NCBI RefSeq assembly: GCF_902491285.1
Contig: NZ_CABUHK010000014.1
Span: forward strand, 1-64,000
Reading direction: 5' to 3'
Length of the DNA: 64,000 nucleotides
Source of the DNA: an uncultured Bacteroides sp.
GTDB taxonomy: Bacteria; Bacteroidota; Bacteroidia; Bacteroidales; Bacteroidaceae
The notes beneath the pieces were generated by a model. The model was not told where the DNA came from and ran no database searches. It saw only the letters and a program-made list of their open reading frames with translations. A program made the position numbers and the translations under genes. Below are positions 1 to 9,556 of the stretch, piece after piece (positions within the stretch are counted from its first letter, which is position 1; each line of letters begins with the position of its first letter).

Positions 1-718
<718 letters not shown>

Positions 719-735
719 TTAAGTAAATAAATCTT

Positions 736-1914
736 TTAATATAAAAAGCCGAACATCCAGAGAGGTATCTGGTTGCCCCGACCTATTTCAGCCTTATGCA
801 ACGCATATGTCACATTCGGGTTATTCTTTATTTTTGCTCCTTCCTGGCAAATTTTGAACGGCATGACCTCATCTACCATAAAAGAGACGTTTTTATCTCC
901 TTTGTGTATCTTATGGTCTTTCCATAATGAATTTGCGAAAAAAGTATCCAGCACATCCTGTTCTTCCACTTTCACCGGATAGATGGAGTACATCAGGTTG
1001 GAGTTGTGCATCATTATCTTGGACGGTTTTTTGGGAAATTCCTCTCCTTTCGGATAAACCAGATTAATGAGTCGTGCGTCTGCCAGATACTTGATATAAT
1101 TCATCACCGTGGCACGGGATGTCTGTATGTCGCTAGCCAATTGGCTGACATTCGGAGCCTTCGGGCCATCGACAGCGAGCAAATATAGTAATTTTTTTAT
1201 CTTTGAAAGATATTTCAGTTCAATTTGTTTGAGGAGCAGGATATCTACTTCCACCATCATGTTCATCGTCTTCAGCAGATTCTCCGAGAAATTACGCTTC
1301 TCGAGGAAGAACGGGTAGAATCCATGATGCAGGTAATCTTGAAAATAATCCAGCGGACGAACCTTGGAAAGTACTCCTTTGGCTATTTGCTCGTGAGTGC
1401 TGAGAATCTCTTCGAGACTGTAAGCCCGGAATTTCATGCCTGTCTGCAAGTTCAGGAATTCGCGGAAAGAGAATCCGCGCAAATTATAGCTCTTTGCGAT
1501 ATCACGCAGTTCGAGGTTTTCTTCTTTCAGTCGCATCACTGACGAACCGGTAAAGACAATCTTCAGATTGGGAAAACGGTCGTAACACATACGCAGTTCC
1601 TTGCTCCATTCCGGGTGTTTGAACACCTGGTCGATCAGCAATACTTTTCCACCGCGTTTCTGGAACTCGTTGGCAAAATCTACGATACTATGTCCCGAGA
1701 AGTAGAAGTTGTTCATGTTGATGAACAGGCATGAACGGTCGGTTCCGAATTTCTCTTTGGCGTATTGGAGCAGGAAAGTGGTTTTTCCTACGCCACGTGT
1801 CCCTTTGATACCAATCAAGCGGTCGCTCCAGTCAATCTCGTCCATAAGGTCGCGGCGAACGGGGGCATTAGTGTGCTCAACTAGGTAGGCGTGTGTGCGA
1901 TAGAATGATTCCAT
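736..1914 (-). CDS. AAA-type ATPase with DUF4143-like C-terminus
   Basis: 392-residue cytoplasmic protein. Walker A is GTRGVGKTT at residues 38-46, the Walker B region reads VLLIDQV (91-97) and a sensor-like FTGSS follows at 121-125. The C-terminal half contains a winged-helix-like segment (LASDIQTSRATVMNYIKYL) and the tail usual in the ATPase/DUF4143 family, whose cellular role is poorly defined. The residue after the Walker B aspartate is Gln96 instead of the usual Glu, which may impair hydrolysis. The frame can be extended to a TTG at 1968, but that TTG overlaps the -33 element of a well-formed promoter (-7 box at 1939-1946), so the ATG at 1914 is preferred. It is divergent from the next gene. 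Confidence 0.85.
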   Translation of the reverse strand: MESFYRTHAYLVEHTNAPVRRDLMDEIDWSDRLIGIKGTRGVGKTTFLLQYAKEKFGTDRSCLFINMNNFYFSGHSIVDFANEFQKRGGKVLLIDQVFKHPEWSKELRMCYDRFPNLKIVFTGSSVMRLKEENLELRDIAKSYNLRGFSFREFLNLQTGMKFRAYSLEEILSTHEQIAKGVLSKVRPLDYFQDYLHHGFYPFFLEKRNFSENLLKTMNMMVEVDILLLKQIELKYLSKIKKLLYLLAVDGPKAPNVSQLASDIQTSRATVMNYIKYLADARLINLVYPKGEEFPKKPSKIMMHNSNLMYSIYPVKVEEQDVLDTFFANSLWKDHKIHKGDKNVSFMVDEVMPFKICQEGAKIKNNPNVTYALHKAEIGRGNQIPLWMFGFLY

Positions 1915-1938
1915 TTCTGTTCTTTGTTTTTCGGGTGG

Positions 1939-1969
1939 CAAATATAGTGCTTTTTTTAGGATTTGCAAA
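1939..1969 (-). promoter_or_regulatory. Bacteroides-type promoter for the AAA ATPase gene
   Basis: Reading the minus strand, TTTG (1966-1969) is followed after 19 bases by TATATTTG (1939-1946), matching the Bacteroides primary sigma consensus TTTG / TAnnTTTG. Transcription would start a few bases further on, leaving a leader of about 20 bases before the ATG at 1914. Confidence 0.7.
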
Positions 1970-2041
1970 GTAGAGATGGCAAAATTGTGCTTTTAATTCC
2001 AACTTTCTGTTTATTGTGGACTTTCCTGACTATTTCCTGCA

Positions 2042-2049
2042 TATATTTG
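2042..2049 (+). promoter_or_regulatory. -7 box for the ATP-grasp-like gene
   Basis: TATATTTG fits TAnnTTTG exactly and lies 27 bases before the ATG at 2077. The -33 element is weak (TTTC-like). Its position argues against the longer frame that begins at a TTG at 1963. Confidence 0.55.
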
Positions 2050-2076
2050 CAGAATAATGTTTTGAATTCGTTTGAG

Positions 2077-3276
2077 ATGACTAAAAAGACTCTTTATATA
2101 TTCAATCCGGAGCATGATTTGGCACTTGCCAGTGGTGAAGCGAATTATATGGCTCCGGCTTCCGCCAGGCGTATGGCTTCCGAACTGGCTTTGCTTCCGA
2201 TGTGGTATGCGGAGGAGGGGAGTGCGGTATTGGCTCCTTCTGCTTATAATCTGGATTATTTGAGGCAAATGCAGGAATTGCTGGATATTCCGGTTCATCT
2301 GGTGACAGACCCGGAACTGGCTTCTGAACCGGATTGGGATATTCACCCTTGGGGCTGGGACGCAGCTTTGCGGAAGCGGCTTTCAGTGCTGGGCGTGGAT
2401 GAAGCCCTACTTCCTTCCATGGAACAATTAAACGGTTTACGGGAATATTCCCATCGTTCCAAAGCCGTTTCATTGCTTCCGGAATTGCGGTTGAATGAAC
2501 ATTTCTGTGGAGAATCTTATTACTTGAAAACACCGGAAGAATGGAGAACTTTTGTGGAAGAGCGGGAAGGCTGCTTGTTGAAAGCTCCACTTTCGGGAAG
2601 TGGCAAGGGATTGAATTGGTGCAAAGGTGTATTTACTCCTTTTATTTCCGGTTGGTGTACGCGTGTGGCTGCTTCGCAAGGTGGAGTTATCGCGGAGCCT
2701 ATATATAATAAGGTGGAAGATTTTGCCATGGAGTTTTATTCCGACGGTATAGGCGGAGTGACGTTTGAGGGATATTCTCTCTTTCATACCGGTAAGAGCG
2801 GAATGTATGAAGGGAACTGTCTGCTTTCTAATGAGGCTATCCGGAAACAACTTTCGCAATATGTCCCTTTAGAAACTTTGACGGACTTGGAGAGCCATTT
2901 GAAATGCAAACTTTCTATGCTAATAGGAATTGCCTATAAAGGTTATTTGGGAGTTGATATGATGATTTGCCGGTTTCCGGCGAATGAAAAAACTGTATTC
3001 CGGATTCATCCTTGTGTAGAAATTAATCTGCGCATGAATATGGGAGTCACGACACGTCTTCTGTACGATCGTTATATGCATACTGATTCTATAGGACGTT
3101 TCGGAATTGACTATAATCCTTCGGAAGGCGAAGCCTTGAAAGAACATGAGCGAATGTCGGCAGCCTATCCGTTGGAAATCAGGGAGGGGAAGGTGTATTC
3201 GGGCTATTTACCTTTAGTACCTGTCTATAAGAAAAGCTGTTATCGGGCGTGGGCATTGGTTACTTCTGGTTTTTAA
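2077..3276 (+). CDS. conserved ATP-grasp-like protein, function unknown
   Basis: 399 residues beginning MTKKTLYIFNPEHDLALA; the longer frame from a TTG at 1963 is rejected because the -7 box lies inside it. I do not recognise a characterised family. The layout resembles the ATP-grasp fold: LLKAPLSGSGKGL looks like the nucleotide-binding loop, followed by an acidic pair in VIAEPIYNKVEDFAMEF, then GVDMMICR and a late HPCVEINLRMNMG whose Glu and Asn could bind metal, as in carboxylate-amine ligases. The N-terminal NPEHDLALASG segment is distinctive. There is no signal peptide or membrane span. Ligation of a carboxylate to an amine is inferred from the fold resemblance only; the substrate is unknown. 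Confidence 0.7.
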   Translation: MTKKTLYIFNPEHDLALASGEANYMAPASARRMASELALLPMWYAEEGSAVLAPSAYNLDYLRQMQELLDIPVHLVTDPELASEPDWDIHPWGWDAALRKRLSVLGVDEALLPSMEQLNGLREYSHRSKAVSLLPELRLNEHFCGESYYLKTPEEWRTFVEEREGCLLKAPLSGSGKGLNWCKGVFTPFISGWCTRVAASQGGVIAEPIYNKVEDFAMEFYSDGIGGVTFEGYSLFHTGKSGMYEGNCLLSNEAIRKQLSQYVPLETLTDLESHLKCKLSMLIGIAYKGYLGVDMMICRFPANEKTVFRIHPCVEINLRMNMGVTTRLLYDRYMHTDSIGRFGIDYNPSEGEALKEHERMSAAYPLEIREGKVYSGYLPLVPVYKKSCYRAWALVTSGF

Positions 3277-3473
3277 CCAAAACGGCGTGGACGGCTCAGA
3301 AAGTAAGGGATAGATGTATATAAGCTATTTTCCATACAAGTTCAGTCTTATCTACGTATAGATAATCACCCTTACGAATGAAGCAGGTCATTCTATTTTT
3401 TTTTAGTTGAACTTTTTTTTAGTCTAATCTTGATTTATTATTCAAAAAAACTAAAGAGTTGTATAATAATTCA

Positions 3474-3481
3474 TATATTTG
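3474..3481 (+). promoter_or_regulatory. -7 box for the SusC/SusD/TlpA operon
   Basis: TATATTTG matches TAnnTTTG, 51 bases before the susC ATG. No good TTTG element is visible upstream, as expected if an activator is needed. The 255-base gap from 3277 to 3531 is AT-rich and holds nothing else that I could identify apart from the short leader frame. Confidence 0.5.
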
Positions 3482-3508
3482 TATCCTAACATAGAAACAA
3501 AACAAATC

Positions 3509-3535
3509 ATGAATATAAAAAAACAACTCGTATGA
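3509..3535 (+). other. eight-codon leader frame overlapping the susC start
   Basis: An ATG at 3509 opens an 8-residue frame (MNIKKQLV) whose TGA stop overlaps the susC ATG in the arrangement ATGA at 3532-3535. The peptide resembles the usual first residues of Bacteroides SusC proteins. It may couple translation of susC by termination-reinitiation, or be the remnant of an older start separated by a frame change. Confidence 0.35.
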
Positions 3536-6500
3536 TTAAATGGATTTGTTGTTCTGCACTTATTCTTTTTGCCTGTCCTTCTTTTTCGAACGCAGCCGGG
3601 GTATCCGGTGAGTCTGATAAGACAAACATGAATTTGGTGCATTCTGTAGAACAAAGTAGAGAAGTAGTTTTAGAAGGAAAGGTGACTGACAAGGACGGGA
3701 TAGAACTTCCGGGAGTTTCGGTTTTATTGGAAGGTACTACGTATGGAACGGTGACAGATGTTGACGGCCGTTATCATTTGAAATTCCAGAGTACTAAAGG
3801 ACAAAAAATCATTTATTCATTTATCGGGATGAAAACTCAGGTATATCTCTATACCGGTGTTTCTTCTCATAATGTGGTGTTGGAACCGGATGATATAGTC
3901 TTGGATGATGTGGTAGTAATAGGTTATGGCAGCAAGAATAAGAAGAGCCTGACAAGCTCGATTGCTTCTATGGACAAAAAGGAGATGGAACGACTTTCGG
4001 CCACTTCCGCCACCGTAGATAATATGTTGGCGGGTAATATCAAGGGTGTGTTGGTGTCAACTACCAGCGGCGAGCCGGGTGCGGCATTAAAGATTAATGT
4101 GCGTGGCATCACTTCCCCATATCCTAACATGGTGACCGGACAAGATAATAATATACCCTTGTATGTCATTGACGGAGTACCCATGTTTATGGAAAACAAT
4201 TCATTGAATCCTTTGATGAACATTGCCCCCAGCGATATAGAAAGTATTGATGTGCTGAAGGATGCTGCCGCTACGGCAATTTATGGTTCCCGTGGCGCCA
4301 ATGGAGTTATCATAGTCAAGACCAAAGGCGGGCGGAAAGGAGAGAAGGTTACTGTGGAGGCAGGGTATACTTTTTCTGTCGGCAATCCGGTGAAGAACTA
4401 TGATCCGTTGAATACTTTTGAGTTCAAGGAGTTGCAGAATACGATTCTGAAAAACACGGTGAATGCGGTAAACATTGGAATGTCTGATGCCAACGGGATT
4501 GTGGATGTAATGAATCAGTTTGGTAAAGTAAGAGTACTCCAATATGATGAAAATGGCATTCCGTCTTTATTGGCGTATGACGGAATAGATGACTCTAAGT
4601 ATGGAACAGCCAACACGGACTGGACACAGGAGGTGAGAAACAAAAATGCAGCGACTCATCAATATAATGTAGCAGTACGCGGCGGTTCGGAGAAGACCAA
4701 CTATTCATTCTCTTTTAACGGTTTAAATCAGGAAGGGCTGTTGATAAATGATAATTTGGAACGTTATGCGGCCCGTTTGTCTTTGGATACAGAAATTAAT
4801 AGTTATGTTTCTATGGGAGCTACCTTGAGCTATTCTTATTCCAACCGTAAGAGTGGTTCGCAGGAATCTTTTATAGGAACTAGTAGCGGTACTTGGCAGA
4901 CACGTCCTGATGTATCAGTTTTTGATGAGAATGGTAACTACAATTGGATTAATGTATCAGGAGCCTATGGTTCAGGAGGAGGCGTATATATGTATGACCC
5001 TAATCCGGTAGCCCAGTTGCAGCGTAAAGCGGAATATGTCAATGACCAGTTCCTGGGAAATGCATATGCAGAAATTACTCCGTTGAAGGGATTGAAATTT
5101 CGGGCGGATATCAATATATCGCGCTATACATTCAAGAGTAGTTATTTTAGTCCGAAAAATACTCAAATGAAAATGGAGATGCCTGAGTATGATATGGTAG
5201 ACTTGACTCCTTCCTTATTATCGACTTATAATAGTGGAATAACCAATACTTCTATTAATTTCCGTGCTGATTATAACCTGAACATAGATAAACATGGTAT
5301 TACCGTTATGGCTGGATATGGTGCAGACCGCTATTGGATGGATTCCAACAACAATATGTATCAGGGATTTCCCAATGATGAAGTGCTGAATAATCCGGGT
5401 TCTGCAAGCATGGTATATCTGTATTCTGATTTCTACTCGCGCAGCGGGTTGAATTCGGTTTATGGACGCGCCACTTATGATTATGACAGTCGTTATCTGG
5501 TTGAAGCCAGCCTTCGTGCAGACGCTTCCTCCAAATTCGGGCCTGCCAATCAGTGGGGCGTATTCCCTGCCATATCACTGGGCTGGAGAATAAACAATGA
5601 GAAGTTTCTGAAAAGTATCAGTCAGATAGATGATTTGAAATTGCGCTTTAGTTGGGGTAAGACAGGTTCTACGAATGTAGCTGACTTTTCTTACAAGCAA
5701 TTTTTTTTAGGGTCAGATAAATATATGGGTAATTCCACTACCACTTTACAGGATTTGCTTCCCAATACCGGTGTCCGTTGGGAAATGACTACGGAATATA
5801 ATGTCGGAGTGGATTTTAGTTTTTTCAATAATCGTCTGACCGGTAGTATTGATGTATATCATCGCTATACGGACGGAGCTTTAGCTCCTGCTCCCCATAT
5901 ACTGGAGTCCGGTTTCAAGAGCTATTACAGCAATATCATTGATATGACCAATAATGGTGTAGAGGTGAATATCGGTGGTGATATCATCCGCAGCAAGAAT
6001 TTTGGCTGGAATACGAATTTCAATATTGCTGCCAACCGTAATAAGGTTAAGCGTCTGAACGGTGCTACCATCAGTGCTGGTATGCAGGATGCTTATATTG
6101 AAGGAATGCCGGCCGGAACCCTGAAGGGATATAAAGTGAAGGGTATCTGTCAGGATTTGAGCGAACTGGAAGCTTTGAATGCCACTTCTCCTTCCGGAAT
6201 TTATCAGACCAACACCGGGGTGGGTGACTATATCATGCAAGATATAGACGGTAATGGTATGATTGATGTCAATGACCGTGTAGTAATAGCCAATCCGGAG
6301 CCGAAATGTTTTGGTGGATGGCTGAATACATTGACTTATAAAGATTTTGCCCTGTCGTTCCTCTTGCAATACCAGTTTGGTGGCGAGGCTCTTTACAGTA
6401 ATTTGCAAACAGATATGGGAGGAGCATTGGGGCAGAGTGTATTGCGCGAACTTTATGGAAATACGTGGACTACTGAAAACACGAATGCTCGTTATCCCCA

Positions 6501-6801
6501 GTTGGTATTTATGGGGCGTGAATCCTATAATTTGACGGATAATGACCGTTATGTTTTCAAGACTTCTTACCTGCGTATGAAAAACATAACGCTGTCCTAT
6601 AAATTGCCCCAGGCGATGACTTCTAAATGGGGAGTGAATAATGCATCTGTATTTGCTACGGTAACTAATCTGTTTACCATCACCAATTGGCCCGGTTTGG
6701 ATCCGGAGTCAATTGGAACCATAGTGACGCAAATGAGTTCTTCCAGTGACCCTTATCCCATGAGCCGTACATTCTCTCTAGGAGTGAAGGTACAATTTTA
6801 A
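3532..6801 (+). CDS. SusC/RagA-family TonB-dependent outer-membrane transporter
   Basis: 1,089 residues. A signal peptide (residues 1-22, ending SNAAG) is followed by a carboxypeptidase-D-regulatory-like domain (about 45-120), a TonB-box-like DDVVVIGYG near 125-133, a plug domain with the SusC signatures PLYVIDGVPM and AATAIYGSRGANGVIIV, and a long beta-barrel ending in phenylalanine, as outer-membrane proteins do. It imports a ligand captured by the partner SusD, powered by TonB. There is no STN domain, so control through an anti-sigma factor is not expected. It is followed after 20 bases by susD and then a TlpA-like gene; no glycoside hydrolase or regulator adjoins, so the substrate cannot be read from context. 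Confidence 0.95.
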   Translation: MIKWICCSALILFACPSFSNAAGVSGESDKTNMNLVHSVEQSREVVLEGKVTDKDGIELPGVSVLLEGTTYGTVTDVDGRYHLKFQSTKGQKIIYSFIGMKTQVYLYTGVSSHNVVLEPDDIVLDDVVVIGYGSKNKKSLTSSIASMDKKEMERLSATSATVDNMLAGNIKGVLVSTTSGEPGAALKINVRGITSPYPNMVTGQDNNIPLYVIDGVPMFMENNSLNPLMNIAPSDIESIDVLKDAAATAIYGSRGANGVIIVKTKGGRKGEKVTVEAGYTFSVGNPVKNYDPLNTFEFKELQNTILKNTVNAVNIGMSDANGIVDVMNQFGKVRVLQYDENGIPSLLAYDGIDDSKYGTANTDWTQEVRNKNAATHQYNVAVRGGSEKTNYSFSFNGLNQEGLLINDNLERYAARLSLDTEINSYVSMGATLSYSYSNRKSGSQESFIGTSSGTWQTRPDVSVFDENGNYNWINVSGAYGSGGGVYMYDPNPVAQLQRKAEYVNDQFLGNAYAEITPLKGLKFRADINISRYTFKSSYFSPKNTQMKMEMPEYDMVDLTPSLLSTYNSGITNTSINFRADYNLNIDKHGITVMAGYGADRYWMDSNNNMYQGFPNDEVLNNPGSASMVYLYSDFYSRSGLNSVYGRATYDYDSRYLVEASLRADASSKFGPANQWGVFPAISLGWRINNEKFLKSISQIDDLKLRFSWGKTGSTNVADFSYKQFFLGSDKYMGNSTTTLQDLLPNTGVRWEMTTEYNVGVDFSFFNNRLTGSIDVYHRYTDGALAPAPHILESGFKSYYSNIIDMTNNGVEVNIGGDIIRSKNFGWNTNFNIAANRNKVKRLNGATISAGMQDAYIEGMPAGTLKGYKVKGICQDLSELEALNATSPSGIYQTNTGVGDYIMQDIDGNGMIDVNDRVVIANPEPKCFGGWLNTLTYKDFALSFLLQYQFGGEALYSNLQTDMGGALGQSVLRELYGNTWTTENTNARYPQLVFMGRESYNLTDNDRYVFKTSYLRMKNITLSYKLPQAMTSKWGVNNASVFATVTNLFTITNWPGLDPESIGTIVTQMSSSSDPYPMSRTFSLGVKVQF

Positions 6802-6821
6802 TGATTTAAAAACAGGAATAT

Positions 6822-8243
6822 ATGAAACTAATTTATAAACTTTTCTCCCTGTTGTTTGTCTCGGTTGCGGTTCAATCCTGTGACTTAATGGGGAGCATTG
6901 ATGATATCAAACCTCAGCACGTGGTGGATGATGAGACTGTAATTGTTGATGCAAGTACTGCACAGATGGCCTTGAGTGGGGTGTATAGCAGTGTCCGTAG
7001 TTATGATGTATGTATCTTCCGCTCTTGTATGTCTGTTTGGGCGGGTACTTATGGCAAAACGAATACTAACGGTTCCAAGGATTTTATGGGCGACAGTCAG
7101 AATAAGACAGCTATAAAGGTCGAAAACATCGGCGTTGAGAATGTGTACAGAGGCTATTATTATATCATCAATGCAGTAAACTCATTCATTGATAACTTAA
7201 ACACGAGTAATCCTTCCGATTTGTCCGAAACGCGTAAAAATGAAATGTTGGGTGAAGCCCGTTGTATGCGTGCTTTGATAAATATGCATCTGTTGCGCCT
7301 GTTTGGTGAATATTATGATAACAATTCAGAATACGGTATCGTTCTTTATGAAAAGCCGGTACGTGATAATGAACCGAAAGCTCGTTCCAAAGTTTCAGAT
7401 TGTTATAAACTGATACAGGATGATTTGAAGTTCGCTTCTGTCAATGCGCCTGCTTATCAATATGAACATTCTTTGTTTAGTACATTGGTTGCCAAGGCAT
7501 TGATGGCTCGTGTCTATCTGACAAAGGGTGAATATACGTCTGCGGCGGAATGGGCAGGCGAGGTGATAGATGAGGCTGAAGGCAGTGGATATGGACTGGA
7601 AGAAGATTTCACTACTGTTTTCACTACCCAGTTTAATTCTCCTGAAATGCTGTTTGCTCCGTATACTAATAAAGCGACTTCCGAGTTAATCAGTTCAAAT
7701 TGGATTGCCACCGAAGCAGGACGACTGCTGATTACTTTGGGGAAAACGATGGGAGAAGGCGGAAAATTGGAACCTCGTTATCAAGCTACTTATGAGAACA
7801 TAGAAAACATGAATAAAACAGCGAAATATCCTTTGATAGTAGATGGTTATTCAGACGTTAATTCCTATTATTTTATGCGTTTGCCCGAGGTCTATTATAT
7901 AAAGGCGGAAGCGGAGGCACGTTTGGGGCATTATGATGTTGCACGTGAATTAATGCGCCCGCTGTGCGACCGTGCCGGATATGCTGATGACTACGTAGAT
8001 CGTATCACAGATACGGATGTACTGGGCATGGTGTTGAAAAACAAGCTGATGGAACTCAGTGTTGAGAACGGAGAAGAGTGGTTCGACTTGGTGCGCTATC
8101 ATCAGAAAGGTGGATTTGAAAGTTGGACAATAGCCGAAAAAGCCCAATTGCCAGCCTTCAATCAGCTTCTTCTTCCTATTCCTAGAACGGCTATGGCCGG
8201 AAATACTTTGTTAGTGCAGAATCCCGAATATCAATCTATATAA
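6822..8243 (+). CDS. SusD/RagB-family surface lipoprotein
   Basis: 473 residues. The N-terminus is a lipoprotein signal ending SVAVQSC with Cys20 as the lipidated residue. The body has the helical TPR-like SusD scaffold, including an early ALSGVYSSVR segment, GEARCMRALINMHLLRLFGEYY (shortened here, near residues 143-163) and a C-terminal ELSVENGEEWFDLVRY segment typical of the family. SusD proteins lie on the cell surface and act as a lid over SusC, binding the nutrient. It is the second gene of the operon and is followed after 7 bases by a thioredoxin-like gene. The ligand is unknown; the protein is short for the family. Confidence 0.93.
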   Translation: MKLIYKLFSLLFVSVAVQSCDLMGSIDDIKPQHVVDDETVIVDASTAQMALSGVYSSVRSYDVCIFRSCMSVWAGTYGKTNTNGSKDFMGDSQNKTAIKVENIGVENVYRGYYYIINAVNSFIDNLNTSNPSDLSETRKNEMLGEARCMRALINMHLLRLFGEYYDNNSEYGIVLYEKPVRDNEPKARSKVSDCYKLIQDDLKFASVNAPAYQYEHSLFSTLVAKALMARVYLTKGEYTSAAEWAGEVIDEAEGSGYGLEEDFTTVFTTQFNSPEMLFAPYTNKATSELISSNWIATEAGRLLITLGKTMGEGGKLEPRYQATYENIENMNKTAKYPLIVDGYSDVNSYYFMRLPEVYYIKAEAEARLGHYDVARELMRPLCDRAGYADDYVDRITDTDVLGMVLKNKLMELSVENGEEWFDLVRYHQKGGFESWTIAEKAQLPAFNQLLLPIPRTAMAGNTLLVQNPEYQSI

Positions 8244-8250
8244 AAAAAAT

Positions 8251-9450
8251 ATGAAAAAAGTATTCTTATTAATGCTTTGTGCATTGTCTCTGATGGCCTG
8301 TCAGGAAAAGCAAGCAGAAGGTTACACAATTAGTGGTACGCTGAAAGGTAATGCCGAGGGGGCAAGGGTAATGTTATTGGATGACCAGGTGTTACCTCCG
8401 GTAAAACTGGATAGTGCCATCGTGAAAGATGGTAAATTCTCATTGAAAGGAAAGGTGGATACTCCGGAAATGTATTCCTTGATTATTGACATTAACGAAC
8501 CGGGTACGGAACAGCCCGATTATCGGAATAAAAAGTTTAAAGTCAATTTTTATCTGGAGAATAGTGACATCACTTTTGATGGAGATGTAGCCACCTTACC
8601 TTCTTATTATTATAATCCGGAACGTAAGGGAAAACCTGTTATTAAAGGCTCTGTGTCTCAGGATTTATATAATAAACTGAAGGCATCTATCCAAGAGGCT
8701 TCCGAAGAGTTGGGGAAACTGGGGGAGCAGTATTCAAAAGAGTATCTCATTCCTGAAAGTGAAGGAAAAGATGCAACGGAACGTGGCATTGAAATAGTAA
8801 AGGCAGAGAAAGAATTAGCCAGACAAGTGAAAGAAGCTACATGGAAATTTATCAGGGAAAATACTTCCTCGGTAGTTGCTTTTGATGAGGCTTCCTACAT
8901 AATAAAAGGTTATAGTGCTACTCCTACTTCTTCTGAAATAGATGAGTTGTTAGGACTATTGGAAGAACCGTGGACGGGTACCAAGCGGTTGAAAGAACTG
9001 CAGGAGGTTGCTGTTACGACTAAGAAGTTGGCCATCGGTGAACCTTATATAGATATTGAACTTCTAAATACGAAGGGAGAAAAGGTAATGCTTTCTTCTT
9101 TAGTTCCGAAGGACAAATATGTGATGCTGGAGTTTTGGGCTAGCTGGTGTGGCCCTTGTCGTGGTGAAATTCCTCACTTGGTGAAGATACATAATAAATA
9201 TAAAGATTTCGAGATCATCAGTATTTCTGTAGACAGCAAAGAAGATGACTGGAAGAAGGCCATGAAGGAAGAAGGAATGGTATGGACTCAGCTACGCAAT
9301 TCTAGCGGATTGGAAGGTGACTTAAAAGTGAAATATAACATTCTCGGTGTTCCCACTTGTCTGCTGCTTGATAAAGAGGGGAATTTTTATAAATCGGATA
9401 TGCGTGGTGCTTATTTGGATGATTTTTTGGTAGAGACTTACGGTAAGTAA
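8251..9450 (+). CDS. TlpA-like thioredoxin-fold lipoprotein with DUF4369-like N-terminus
   Basis: 399 residues. A lipoprotein signal (MKKVFLLMLCALSLMAC, Cys17) is followed by a beta-rich DUF4369-like domain (about 25-130), a helical middle, and a C-terminal TlpA/ResA domain (about 265-399). The redox motif WCGPC lies near residues 298-302 and a cis-proline loop GVPTC near 368-372. Proteins of this type reduce or isomerise disulfides in the periplasm. Its position directly after susD suggests it serves the same substrate or helps maintain the uptake proteins; this is inference. A hairpin terminator follows at 9514. Confidence 0.88.
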   Translation: MKKVFLLMLCALSLMACQEKQAEGYTISGTLKGNAEGARVMLLDDQVLPPVKLDSAIVKDGKFSLKGKVDTPEMYSLIIDINEPGTEQPDYRNKKFKVNFYLENSDITFDGDVATLPSYYYNPERKGKPVIKGSVSQDLYNKLKASIQEASEELGKLGEQYSKEYLIPESEGKDATERGIEIVKAEKELARQVKEATWKFIRENTSSVVAFDEASYIIKGYSATPTSSEIDELLGLLEEPWTGTKRLKELQEVAVTTKKLAIGEPYIDIELLNTKGEKVMLSSLVPKDKYVMLEFWASWCGPCRGEIPHLVKIHNKYKDFEIISISVDSKEDDWKKAMKEEGMVWTQLRNSSGLEGDLKVKYNILGVPTCLLLDKEGNFYKSDMRGAYLDDFLVETYGK

Positions 9451-9513
9451 GCATATTTATTATAAGTTTGTTATTTGGCTCATGTAAGTTTACATTATGC
9501 TATCTGAATAAAT

Positions 9514-9548
9514 AAGGGTAACTATCTCCTTGGGATTTAGTTGCCCTT
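9514..9548. terminator. bidirectional terminator between tlpA-like gene and GHL10
   Basis: An 11-base inverted repeat (AAGGGTAACTA / TAGTTGCCCTT, one G-U pair) with a 13-base loop lies between convergent genes, followed by a short T-rich stretch. Confidence 0.6.
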
Positions 9549-9556
9549 TCGTATAT

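Noticed and set aside
5881-6408. Antisense frame of 175 codons inside the first susC
   Set aside because: No start context and no motif; susC is complete on the plus strand across this region.
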